From Pyrenochaeta sp. MPI-SDFR-AT-0127 (taxonomy: Eukaryota > Ascomycota > Dothideomycetes > Pleosporales > Cucurbitariaceae), in contig JAGTJM010000009.1 in the NCBI GenBank assembly GCA_020747015.1, positions 620,001 through 684,000 of the forward strand: 64,000 nt of DNA, in the 5' to 3' direction. A program made the position numbers and the translations under genes. Positions 24,539 through 35,735 of this stretch are shown one piece after another. Position 1 is the stretch's first letter; the number at the start of each line of letters is the position of its first letter. The notes under the pieces were generated by a model that saw nothing but the letters and a program-made list of their open reading frames with translations, was not told the DNA's origin and searched no databases.

Positions 24539-24820
24539 ATGTTCGGAGGTCAGTTGGCGCATCCGCAAAGCAGGTCACAAATGGAGCAATAAAGCTAACG
24601 TAAATCCAGCACCACCTCAACCCTCAAAGCAGGAGCTCGAAGCCGCTGAGGCACAAACCTTGATGGACATCAAATGGACGGCCGCCAGCGCTGTCGTGCT
24701 GTACTTTTGTAGGTCCTGGTCTAATCCTCACGAGGGACTTGGCGATTGATTGAGTTGGAATGGAGGTTAATGGTTATTGTAGCGCCGCATCTCGTCGAGT
24801 ATGTTTCGAAGCTCTTCTAG
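24539..24820 (+). CDS. tom5: Mitochondrial outer-membrane translocase subunit Tom5
   Basis: Tom5 is a tail-anchored small subunit of the TOM protein-import pore. The protein is 48 aa, encoded by three exons: 24539-24548 (10 nt), 24610-24708 and 24783-24820. It reads MFGAPPQPS, then KQELEAAEAQTLMDIKW, a membrane helix TAASAVVLYF and a tail ending VEYVSKLF, the characteristic Tom5 layout. Introns are GTCAGT...ATCCAG (with GCTAAC branch) and GTAGGT...TTGTAG. The first coding exon ends after three codons plus one base. No single open frame covers the gene, so simple ORF scanning misses it. It is convergent with the nucleoporin gene downstream. Confidence 0.93.
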
Positions 24821-25241
24821 ACGATCACCGCATTCTACGAAACACACAAAGGTCGCGGACAATGGAAGGAGAAAGTGTGATCATCGAGACTGAACATAGG
24901 AGCAGCTTTCAGCTGAAGGCATTCAGCTGATGATGTACCATAGACCCATACAAAATGGGAGGGTACGCTTGTAACGATATGGGAAGGCTATTTGTGTATC
25001 TATTGAATGGAGCAAGACCGTCCCAGATATGAAGGTTCAGTCACAGACGAAACTTCAATCACGAATATGTGTATCATAGAGCGAGACTCAAACATGAGAT
25101 ATATATCGCACGTCGCGCCTAAATCATCCCGCTCTACAATGCTTCCACTGCCTGGTTTTCCACAAATGCGAATGTTTTTCCAGTGAAATAATCTCCAAAC
25201 CATCTATAAATTGTACATGTCAAAATCTTGAAGGTCTTAGC
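24821..25241. other. Convergent 3' UTR spacer, tom5 / nucleoporin
   Basis: This 420 bp between two convergent stop codons should be 3' UTR sequence. Nothing else was recognised. Confidence 0.5.
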
Positions 25242-26360
25242 TCATCGTTTTGCAGGCCTAGTTTGCTTCGCCGTCTCCCATTCATCGTACTCTTCCTTGG
25301 TGTCTTCGACCCATTTTTTAAGGTGTTCGAGTTGCCTGTCATAATCTTTCAGGAGCTGTAAGGCATGGTTAGCAACTGCATAATCTCACAAGCAGGAGGT
25401 AAAACTAACCTTTTCCAGAGCCTTCTGGTCCTCTTCCGTGAGTAGGTCGCCATTCTGGTGGTTTTCGATCGACTTGCCCAGTTTCTCCGTCTCCTCTTGC
25501 AGTATTCGTGCTCGCTCACGCACGCCAGACATGCGCGCCCAAATCTCTTCTTGCCGTCCTCCGAGCACAGGGTCGAAGGTCTTCTTCTCAAGCTCAATGA
25601 GCTTCTTCTTCAGATCCTCTTCCTGCTGATCCATGACATACCCCCTATTTCTTAGGATCTGTACCTTGGTTGCAAGGGCTAGGGTTCGTTGTGTGAACAC
25701 AATGTGCTTGCGCTTCGCCTCGGTGATGCGCGACGCTACATTCAGCTCATGGGCGTCCTTCAAGAGCGAGAGACAGTTATTGATCTCGTGTAGACGGGTC
25801 CGTAGCGCAGTCACAGCCACAGCTTGTTGTTGTATGCGCTCTCCTACTTGTTCAAATCCGCGCGCCAACACAGGGATGGCGCCTGGGCTGGGCTTTTTTG
25901 ACAAAGCTTCCTCCCACTTCCTATCATCTTCGCCTTGTGAGGGTCCGTAGAAAGGTGCTTCTTCAGGTTTGACCGCGTTGTAGAAGTAGTGTTGAAAGAC
26001 GCAATCGGGGTTCGCCGGGTCCCATTTACTATTCAGGATTCGTATTTGCTCGACGACTGACTTCTCCCCTACTTAATGTTAGCTTTCTGTGGGAAGACGG
26101 TTGATCTAACATACTATGACCATTTACTGACGACCCTGCATAGGCTTGTGTGGATGACTGCCGTAGCTGCGGAAGCCCTTCACGTTGTTGCTGGATGCTT
26201 TGCGCTTGTGACTGATTGAGTAGCGGCGCTGGCTGTAAGGAGGCGCCAAAAAGGCTGTTGCTCATGTTCGGCTGTTGTTGTTGTTGTTGCTGCTGCGGCT
26301 GCTGCTGTTGCTGTTGCTGTTGCTGCGGTTGTCCAAAAAGACTTGTACCTGCATTCTGTG

Positions 26361-26398
<38 letters not shown>

Positions 26399-26643
26399 GG
26401 TTGACCGAAGAGACTCGAGCCCAAGCCAGTGTTCTGCTGCTGTGTTGAGCCGAACAAGCTAGTGTTCTGGGGAGCGGCCGCTGATCCAAAAAGACTTGGT
26501 TGCGTCGCATTCGCCTGCTGCGGCTGTTGCTGCGATTGACCAAAAAGTCCTCCAGACGGTGCCGTTGTGCTGCCAAATAATGTGCCTGTCTTCTTCTCTG
26601 CTCCTCCCAAACCACCACCTACGTTTCCGAAGCTGAAGGACAT
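25242..26643 (-). CDS. nup57: FG-repeat nucleoporin Nup57/Nup54
   Basis: It is a central-channel nucleoporin of the Nup62-type complex (Nsp1-Nup49-Nup57 in yeast). Three exons (26643-26115, 26068-25410, 25355-25242) give 433 aa. The N-terminal 140 residues carry GLFG/SLFG repeats (GLFGQ, SLFGS, SLFGQ, SLFGA) separated by long glutamine runs. The middle has the family block VVEQIRILNSKWDP...CVFQHYFYN. The C-terminal 200 residues are heptad-rich coiled coil (VGERIQQQAVAVTALRTRLH onward), which pairs with the partner nucleoporins. An upstream in-frame ATG at 26670 would add nine residues. I chose 26643 because it opens MSFSFGN, the usual FG-Nup start. It is divergent from the complex I gene. Confidence 0.93.
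26272..26402. repeat. CTG/CAG trinucleotide tracts (polyglutamine)
   Basis: Two blocks of mostly CTG/TTG (plus strand), at about 26272-26331 and 26361-26402, encode interrupted glutamine runs in the nucleoporin. The purest run is eleven CTG in a row near 26367-26399. It is likely length-variable between isolates. Confidence 0.85.
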
Positions 26644-27069
26644 TCTGCCGTAGAACCCAAGAGTAGGCAACTGTCTTTAGGAATGCACACGGATGAGTGG
26701 ACCGGGTTATTAATCTCAGAGGTTGGGCAGAAGGGCCTCAGGTATTTGTTTTCGGGCGCGCGCCGGGACGCGATTGAGGATCGGCTGGGCAAAGGTCGTG
26801 GGAATAGCTAATCTAAAGCTCAACGGGCATGCATAGTTTGAGTAAGAGGAGTGGATAGACCGTGAAGTGTGTCGCTGTGATGTGGGAGGGCGGCAAGCTT
26901 GATGTTTGTTGTAGGCTACTTTGTCGATTGTCAAAAGCTCAGGCACACTACCAATGATATCCCTGCCGTTTTGGTTTACCAGCCAAGCCTTTGACTGCCG
27001 CAACGAACAGCTCCATCTCCAACTTACCTTTGGGAGCACACAGCCCGCCATTGGCACCTCACACTCACC
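26644..27069. promoter_or_regulatory. Divergent promoter region, nup57 / complex I subunit
   Basis: 426 bp separate two divergent start codons, so both promoters must lie here. No TATA box or named motif could be assigned with confidence. Confidence 0.5.
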
Positions 27070-27692
27070 ATGTCGTCGCGTCAGCCCAGGTACTATGAGA
27101 ACTCAAGCCTGCATACAAGCTTCAGCAGCTAATTGGCCCCAGGTTCAACCAGAAAGCCCTCATTGACACCACCCCTCTACCCGACGACATCCCCAAAGTC
27201 ACAGAGCTCGGCGCCAGCTCTGCTCCACTCCTCAGCGCATCCTTCTTCATTGGAGCGCGATGCAAGGCCTACAACGATGACTACATGATGTGCAAGACGG
27301 AGTCGAATGGTCGGGGTGAGCTGGAATGCATGAAGGAAGGCCGCAAGGTCACCAGGTGTGCGGCTAGCGTGTACGATCCCCGGCAAGACGTTCATTGCGG
27401 GAAACAGGACTAATGAGAGTGGCAGGATCAAGGACATTAATGAGAGCTGCCTCCAGGAGTTCCGTACTCACTGGCAATGCTTGGAGAACCACAACCAGCA
27501 ACTCTGGAATTGCCGGTCGGAAGAGCGAAGACTGAATAAGTGTGTGTTCGAGAAGCTGGTAAGATTTGACTATTCTTCTGAGTATTGTAGTTGCTCACAA
27601 CTTGCTAGAATTTGGAAAAGAAAATACCAGATACGCCAAAGGGCGAGACACCAGTCCACTTGCGAAAAGGCAACATCTTCGCGACTCACTAA
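27070..27692 (+). CDS. NADH:ubiquinone oxidoreductase CHCH subunit (NDUFA8 / fungal 20.8-kDa subunit)
   Basis: This is an accessory subunit of respiratory complex I, facing the intermembrane space. Four exons (27070-27089, 27143-27355, 27426-27558, 27609-27692) give 149 aa. Twin CX9C-type cysteine pairs are visible: CKAYNDDYMMC, CLQEFRTHWQC and CRSEERRLNKC, plus single cysteines between them. That is the family's disulphide-helix pattern; import would go through Mia40. The N-terminus MSSRQPRFNQKALID has no presequence, as expected for this import route. The C-terminal KGNIFATH is short. The first exon is only 20 nt. The protein is a little short for the family, perhaps through a trimmed C-terminus. 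Confidence 0.9.
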
Positions 27693-28145
27693 GCTTTGTA
27701 TATATACCGATTGGAATTGGGGCATCAACGTATTCAATTTATGTCCTCGACGTTTTATGTATATGTTCGTCTGTCTGTAGGTCGTGACGAAGTGCTATGC
27801 CCCCATTTCCTATGAGCAGGTGCTCACTGACGTTTCTGGTTATTCTCACTCACGTTCTTAGAAATTTTTCTTCTCGATTCCCAGTCACATTTACACAACT
27901 ATCTCCTTGATTCGTCCTTAGAATCTGGATGATGTGCTTTTACTCTGCGTTTCTCAGTTGCTCAATGTGATCACTAGCTCACTGGCGCATTCACTATCAC
28001 CGCTCGACTAACGCACGACTGTCACTGTTTTACAAGACTTCACAATTCAATTCTATTTATACGGCATATACTTCGCATGCTTTCCCCCACTATTTCGTCT
28101 TCCTCGTAGCTCAGGCCTACGGCCAGCCTTGCTTGCCAGCCTTGC
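27693..28145. other. Intergenic, no gene recognised
   Basis: AT- and T-rich sequence following the complex I gene, with a short duplicated phrase (ttgcttgccagcc) at about 28129-28153. Nothing else was found. Confidence 0.45.
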
Positions 28146-29244
28146 TTGCCAGCCTCATCAACGTCCTCGGTTGTTTCACAAGCACTTCAAACCGCCAGAA
28201 CAACTCCATGTGAGCCTTTTACTATGCTTGAACTTACTTTGAGTTCGACCATGTCATCCGCGAATCCGCCCAGCGGCCAGTATACTGTGGGTATCCAAAT
28301 CGATGACGCGGACGTGAAGAACTACAGCGGCATAACAACATTTGCGAATGATCTTTGCACTACGACAGGCTTCTTAGACAAGATCGAGGTGTCTATACTT
28401 GAGCCACCTATCCCAATCTCGACTTGGAGCCCTCAATCAAGCATCTCCACGTTCAGCAGCATCTCTACAGCACCTTGGCCACCCACCCCGTCTTCCTTCA
28501 AAGTCCCCGTCCAATGGAACGATGCAGACTTGAGCACTGACTTGAACTTCTTCAATTGTATACAAGACTAATGCAAGAACAGTGTATTTACTGAGCTGCC
28601 TCTTACCGAACGAGCTCATCAAGGACCGCCTTATGTTTTCTCCATCCCTTGAACAACTCCACACTGTGACACAACCCGTCCATCTCCGACTCTTCAAGAA
28701 GATCCCTATTGAGTATCCGAATTCTGTGGCTTGCTCAAGATTTGCTCCGATTGGAACTGGTCGGCCACATTCTTACCTGCTACTTGCGGAATCAGACAAG
28801 CACTGTAAGAGCGCAGCAGCCGCACGGTGCTCCCTCGCCTGCGCTCTTCTTTCCGACAAGCGTATGCTAGGGGCTACTATTGACAAATACTACATCCTTG
28901 CCACCTTACATCATCTCTGCACCTCCACCTTACTCAGCATCCACCGCGGTCTCCTCTTCATGTCCTCCATCTCCGATATCGAGTGGATCGAACGGCTATA
29001 CCAACTCCGTGGCGTCGTCAATGGGTGCAATGCTGTAGAAGGCGTGAACAGGAGCTGTGACGTGGAACTCAGACTAGAGACTTATATGTTAGGGATAGGC
29101 AGAGCGGAAACTGACGGTTGGATCCAGAATGTAAGCGTGGCATCAAGCTTGGACGAGGAAGACCGTAGGGGTAGCGCGGAGGTATACACAGATGCAGCAG
29201 CGTTTCTAGGCAAGGCTTTAAGGGAGATGTATCCGCCCAGGTGA
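28146..29244 (+). CDS. Doubtful hypothetical locus (two plus-strand frames)
   Basis: I recognise no family. One frame (28146-28571, 141 codons) is Ser/Thr/Pro-rich. A second (28582-29244) sits one frame over and is more normal in composition (WIERLYQLRGVV, VYTDAAAFLGKALREMYPP). They could be joined in frame by removing GTATAC...AACAG at 28559-28583, but that is only 25 nt, too short for a usual intron. A frameshift or two unrelated frames are equally possible. An opposing minus-strand frame (29082-29366) overlaps the end. The span is listed so the region is not lost; coding status is unproven. Confidence 0.3.
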
Positions 29245-29501
29245 ACTCTCGCAACGACTTTGAGTGAATTTAGAGTGTGGTCGTGGGCGGTGGGGTTTAG
29301 CGCATCGAACAGGGTATGAAGAGATTTGGCACTGATTGTAAAGTTTGACAGCGGAGTTTGAGGCATGGGGCCATGCTAGTAGTAGGGTATCATTTATGAA
29401 TAGGACTAATTATTTTCTCCATCGGTATTGGTGTCATCGACTCGTAATTTCGTGGCACCATGTCGCGCCCGTGCTACTGTACCTACCTCAAGCACCAATG
29501 C

Positions 29502-30623
29502 TTAAGCTCTCCGCCCACCCCTCGCAACACCCAAGAATCTGTCTCGTAAACTTCCTCTTGCCGCAGCTGCAGCTCCGGCAGGGGAGCTCCGCAAGAACGA
29601 ACTTCCGTCAAGTATCGAGCTGCTAGCATCCATGCCAAAGCTGCTTCTGCCCTGACCGAGATCTGCTCCAAGACTGACCCTGCTTGCGCCTGATCCAGCT
29701 TGGACAGGCATCATACCACTGGGCAGTCCAGAGCTCCTCCTTCCAGAAGTTCTTCTGCCGCTCGAGCGTCTCGCCGACCTTCTCGAACGTACAGAGCTCA
29801 TATGAGGCAGTGCACTATTGTCAATATCGCTAGAGTCCTCGAGTTCAGAGTCGGTATGCTCATAGCTCCCTGCTTCGGGCACGTCGTCATCCAGGTCCCG
29901 CTCGTCTTGGAGGACACCCGCCATTTCTGCTTCTTCCATCTCCAGCATATGTGAGACTTCTGCTTCAAGCATGCTACCCTCGATAAAGGAGTCTTCGTTG
30001 AAGGGTACGGTAGCGTTCTGGCCATCTTCGCTTCCAGACTCATCTGAGGAGTCTGAAGGCGAAGCGTCGCTGTCGCTTGCCTCTGCCTCGGGAACCTCGT
30101 CGTCTAGATCTCGCTCTTCCTCTTCTTGGCCTTCCATTTGTTCGCCTTGTTCTCGCTGTTCTTCGTTCGCAGCGTCTTGTTGTGCAGCTGCTAGATCCAT
30201 CATGACTTGCTCGCGCCGCTGCATTATTTCCTGCTCTTCTTTTTCCAGCTCCTCGTCCTTCATTGCCTGTAAAGTCTTTGCAACACCTGGAGGGCGCAAC
30301 CACCCAGCACCGAAGCGGCGCACATTCTGCTTACGCTGTTCGATTGTGTTCTCGTCGTTTGTGAGGGCAGCAAGGAGCGCGGAAGTGTGACGCGGGCCAT
30401 GGTGAGATGTTGGTCGACGATGATTGTGTGCATTTGGTGGGGACGATTGGGAGGATTCGTGATCAATGTAGCTATGGTTTGCGCGGTGTGAGGGCCAGAG
30501 GCTGGCATCCTGGAGTGGTTGTAAGTATGTTACTCATGTGAAGTTTTAGGTCATTTTGTGTATGTCAAGGCCGTGGAGTTATAGACTGACCGGTCGAGGC
30601 GCAATCATAGGTAGTGACAGCAT
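29502..30623 (-). CDS. apc15: Anaphase-promoting complex subunit Apc15 (Mnd2-like)
   Basis: It is a small subunit of the APC/C ubiquitin ligase that controls mitotic exit; family members govern turnover of the checkpoint complex. Two exons, 30623-30591 and 30509-29502, give 346 aa. The first exon is 33 nt, encoding MLSLPMIAPRP, and splices (GTCAGT...CTCCAG, 80 nt) to DASLWPSHRANHSYIDHE. The family core follows at about residues 55-100: ALLAALTNDE, RKQNVRRFGAGWLRPPGV, KTLQAMKDEELEKEEQE. The next 130 residues are very acidic (EEEERDLDDEVPEAEASDSD). The C-terminus is Ser/Arg/Gly-rich. An ATG at 30323 lies inside the core and is not the start. The two ATGs at 30508 and 30400 lie in another frame. 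Confidence 0.9.
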
Positions 30624-33600
30624 CTTGCACTCTCCACATAAATACCTGCTATATAGGTTGAATGCCCAACAGTAGTGCAAGTATGTGTGGTTCAAGTATG
30701 GACGCGTTGTTTGGCGTTCAAGTTGTTTGTGATGCGTTCAGGTTCCCCACCTCGGTCCGTCCCGAAGCGGGAACGTGCCTGCAGCACTAATTATCATCCT
30801 CTCGTTAACCACATCGTGTACTTCATACCATCACTTGATTCCTGTGGTATCATATCATTTCAGGAATCTTAAATAGTACCTTTACTTCTATTGTCTGCTT
30901 GTGAGCTAGCTGGGATCTTTTGCACTCTTACCCACAATCTCATCCTGCACGACTCACTTAAGCAATCTTCCACATCTTGAGCGAGGCCAAAGGCTACCTT
31001 TTTTAGGACCTTATAGTATCACATGAGAACCAAGTATTGCTTCTTCGTCATTCGGGGTTTGATACTTTACACGATTTCAAAACGAGTTGGTTTTGGCTCT
31101 AACCATTTGGGCACCAGAAAGGATTTTGATACTGTTGCTCTTGAACGCGAAATCTAGTTTACAGTCTATCTATGTTGGTTCGCAATTTTCAACTGTATAA
31201 TTCTAGCTTGACTAATTTTTTAACGGGCATCACGATGCTTGTATTAGGTCACAGCACAAGTGGCGATAGAAAGCCAACCCTCCCAAAGAAGTCCTCTCGA
31301 GTACCCAATCAGGTCTCAACCTAAAAGGTCTTCGTAGCCACTTCCTGATCCTTTTTAAACATCTCGAAGCTCCTAGGTTGCATCCAAATATTTATACTCC
31401 AGCTAGAATAATGAATCGCGCAGCTGCGTGAAGTCCTGTAGCAACGGGGTAACATGTACATGGCAGTATTATCATTCTTTCCATTCGCGGACCGTAAATT
31501 ATTCCTAAAAATGTCTCAATTCTCCGAGACTTACATAATCGCTAGTCCGCGGGAGCTTTATTATTCAGACCTTTTGAGTTTCTCTCGAATTTTTTAAAGT
31601 TCAGTGTCTACGGCCTTAGGTGCAGAAAGCGCCCAGAAAAGGTCACAGGTGAGGGAATTTTTCTCGTTTTGGAACACACATTGATCAGGCCACAACACCG
31701 TGTACCATTTATCGATTGCGAAGCCGGAGCTGGAAAGATTGAGTCGCGGAAACTAGAAATCCCGCATGACTGCAGAAAGCGCTTTGTCGGAAGACGATGA
31801 ATCTGGCCATATGGGCTTGAAGTGAGGCCTTGTGCGCATTTCTTTATTTCAAGCAATAATCACAATAAACGGATTATATGATATCGAAAGTCGTTTGATT
31901 ATCAAATATGTATAAGGCTATAGGATCAATAGGCTCATCGCATGTAGCTGAACGGTAGGAAATGATGCATAGATTGAAAGTCTCCTAAGATCTGCGCTCC
32001 AATGAGAATCAGAGCCCAATGATATGGCCATGGCGCCCAAGCTTGCAAGGGAAGCAACCGGAAGGAATCCGGAAGGAGAGACCGTAGAGTGCTTCTCATT
32101 CAATATGTAAACTTCTAGTTGGCGCTTGTTATAGGAGGGAACAGCCTTGTTGAAGGCCTGGTTCAATAGTCCATGGGTTGATTATCGGTATACAGTTGCA
32201 ATGGTTGATCCATGCTTCATTGTCAATCGCTCATTTCGATGTTGTAGAGGGAACCTTTCCCCAAGTTCTGCATGACTCGTGCTCGAGCTCCGCGGCCGCT
32301 GTCGTTGTACAGTTATGTATCTATACTTCCTCAAGATCCTTGAGTCTTTCTTTCGCTCTTTGTCTTCCTGCAATTCCCGTGCCCGCATACAGCCACTACA
32401 GCCCATACCCGGTGCCGCGAGCGCAGGCTAATCTCCTACCCGCACGGCACCACCTCGGACCGCTTCATCTACTGAGCTCGGTATGCCGCCCAGTTTATCG
32501 GGAGGCTCCGACGCGCTATGCATCTTAGCTGCGCACATTGGAGGTGACGAAGCAGCTTCGTCGAGCATCCCAATTTGCGCAATGACTATCATGATGCCGT
32601 AACTAACGCTGCAAACCAACGAGCCGTTATCCGCAACGGCAGCTTCCATTGAGCAGTTCCGGAAGTGCTTCCGCGGAGTAGATACGGTTGCTTGGCGGCA
32701 AAGCTTGTTATTACACATCCTTGAGATCGCGCAGACTAGCCGCTCGCCACGATGGGTCGAGATTCCTGACATGCATGAGCGGCGCAAAGCGAATGGGACA
32801 CAATAAGCGAAGTGGATACGATACGCCATACGGCGATGGGAATAGGTGCTTCGGAACGAAGGCAGTCGGGAAACGGGTAACGGAAAGAGTTGCCATGTCG
32901 TACCCTGCTTGCGGCTGGTTGCGAGCAACAGGACAGGGGGAGGCTGAACGGAAGAGAGTTTGAAGGGCGTTTGTGGGCGTCAGCTCTTGCTACGGAGATT
33001 AGTGATAGTGCAGAAGCACAATGCAGGAGAGAGTTTAAAGTTAGCGGCAGTGGAGCAATGCTTCCGAATGCTGTGCAAAGAACGGCACAGAAAGATGAGT
33101 TCTCCGCAATGGAGCAGTGCACGCACAGCAGAATCTTTTGCATGCACTAGATACGTTTCAGCGCAGAAATAGTGTTGAAACGTAAGAGGCGCATGGCCCA
33201 GTGCAGCGGCTCGTACGTGATAAAGATTATGCTGTCTAAATTCGGCGTCAAAGACGCAATCGGGGAGAAGAGAGAGAGGGGTAAAATCCTATGTACCTAA
33301 GTACCTTTCCTGGGTTCTTATAATTGTGTCTATATTTGCTTATCTTTGGGGCCGTTGAGTTCGTGTCATGCCGTTGAGCCCGCAATCGCAGCTCGTCTAC
33401 ACCCAATCTCGGAAAGGCGTTCGACTGGAAACGGCTGGCATGCCATGGCGCTCGCGAAGTTTGTGGGCAGGGGCAAGCGATGTGAGCCACGGCTTGCAGA
33501 AGTAGGCGAGACTTGGGTAACATGGCTGCGTGTTGCAGCTGAGGGGTTTCGTGATGGCTTCGTAAGTTGGTGTTGCGGAAAGCCAGCCCATTCGTGGACT

Positions 33601-35735
33601 GGACTAAGCGAGCTATTGCGAATACAGTGTGCATAACGGTTTCCGTTTGAGGGAGCGGAGATCGACGAGGGAGAGATGAAGTCAAAGACTATGGATTGCT
33701 TCTTTTGTCTACATCTTCACATGAGGCAATGGACGGCCGTGGAAATTGTTGAAAGTTGACAAGAGCTCAACAAATTCGCCGACAGGATAAACTGACACCA
33801 TTGGTAAACGTACACACCACCCACCCCCAAGCAGCAACGACAAGGTGTGTCTCAATCTGGAGATAAATGGAGAGTTGTGCATCCAGGGTATCACAACATT
33901 AGTGCACGCGCGGCATGATGCGGCAGCTTGTCGAGGCCCTGGAGCTTGTCCTGCATCCACCCAACCTCTCCATGTTTGCACAAGGACTGCTAGGCTTCAC
34001 AGCACCCAGCAAGGTTGGTTACAGGCTTGGATCGGTCCTTGTGCGTACAACACTGAAGGGCGAAGGTGCTTCACAATTGGATGCGCTTATTTCAGTATCC
34101 TTAGACTGATCGGTACTGTGTGTCTGACGCTGAGAGGGGGGCACGTTCGGTTTGCCAAAACGAGCATGCCCGCTGATGATATCAGAGTAGCTGCAGTGAA
34201 CACTGCGCTGTCGCCGAGTGACGCAGTGATTCCAAGATACCCCGCCATTGCGTTATAAGCCAGGCTCTCCGAGATGGGGAGCTCCGGCGCACGTTTTGAT
34301 GTCCGCGGACTCGTTTCGAAGAACTATCGGTACACCTTTTCTTTGTTACTTGGAAAGATGGTCTAGATCGAAGATCATACCTTGCTCTCGACAACATTTC
34401 CTTGGGCACACTGCGTTGCCACAAGATTAAGGCCATGCACATCTCCACACCTGTACGCGATCAAGACATTTTGAGGGGAAATGATCACCCTTGCTGAAGC
34501 AACTCCTGCCGCATGTGTGGTGTTAGTGGAGCGAACGGTAAACTCCCTAAGAGATAACATTGGCACTGCCGTGTGCCGTCTCACCCTTTTGCTCGTACCC
34601 ACCGCGTGCCTTCCTCGGATGCTAACGCGAGACCAGGACTCAGCCTACGTGGGGGCTGTTGAGAAGAGAATCTAGACTTCGTTGCGCTATGGCGCGAAAA
34701 CGTGGTTCGCAAGAGTCTCATCGATGTCTTTGCTTAGAAGATACCCAATGGTCTGATATCAACGGGAGGGAGCCCGCATTGTTTCACAGTCCGCAGGCGG
34801 GCGTGTCGATTTCACTTTCCATCTTGCAGACACCCGACCGTTCATCCAGGATTGCTAGTCGCGGCCCTGCAATCACAGCTTGGTCCATATTCCCCTAGGT
34901 GGCGTTCCGGTCGCCGAGGCTTCATTGACCAGGTTGACAGCCCAAACATTGTTCCCCGCCTGCTTGAGATCACCATCGCCATTCAGCAGGGGATTGTGCA
35001 AGGCTGCCAGTTGGCTAGAATCGCAGGAGTAATAGCGAAGGTCATATTGATTTTGTAGAATTCAAGAGAAGAAGAGACAGATCAGCCAGATTCACGACTG
35101 CGAAGCTCAAACTGGACAACTGCTCGAGCCTGAACAGACGTTGCCGAGATGTGGTGGTAGTTCCATATTTCTTTTCTCGTTAGGGGGCCCTTGTATCATG
35201 TTAGTACATATTTGCTACGACGGAGAAAGCCATGGTCGACTTTGATACCTAGTACTAAGACTTCTCTCGTGTCATATCGGTGACGGTTGCTGCTATTGCA
35301 CAACTAATACCGATGTCACTATTATATCAAAGCATGTTTGGCAGCGTGCGTCGTCCTAGTGGCTGTAATGTTTCACAAGCCAGAGATGTTGCACAGAACG
35401 CCTGAGGAAAAGTGTCTCCAGTTTTACATGCATGAACTGTTTTGCCGCATGCAGCTGAGACGAATGACGCTTGGGGAACGGCTCACGCTGAGCAGGTATG
35501 GGCACGCGCAGGATCGCGGCAAGAAACAAAAAGACAGGCATCAACTAAACCAGTATCTGGGCTGGTCTTGCAAGTGATGGTGAACGATGACGCTGGTCGT
35601 TGTGGTGCAACTGGGAAATCAGGGTAGACGCACGGCCCCCTTGCGTGATATTCGCAATGAGCAACTAATGGAGGCTGAATGGCAGGAATGCAGGTCGGCT
35701 GGCGTCCTGCGACGGCCGGCAAAGAACCAATCAAA
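30624..35735. other. Long gene-poor interval
   Basis: More than 5 kb without a recognisable gene. 30850-32000 is AT-rich, with scattered stops in all frames. From 32170 the sequence is mixed, with several 60-165-codon frames on both strands (for example 32428-32928 minus, 33248-33685 minus) that overlap each other and show no motif. I looked for transposase or reverse-transcriptase motifs, terminal inverted repeats and tRNAs and saw none. It could hold decayed elements or non-coding transcripts; neither can be shown here. Confidence 0.5.

Noticed and set aside
17755..24820. Possible biosynthetic gene cluster around permease and GH55 genes
   Set aside because: No polyketide synthase, NRPS, terpene cyclase, tailoring enzyme or cluster regulator is present; neighbours are housekeeping genes.
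32428..32928. 166-codon minus-strand frame
   Set aside because: Overlaps other frames on both strands, no motif, no splice partner; coding status cannot be supported.
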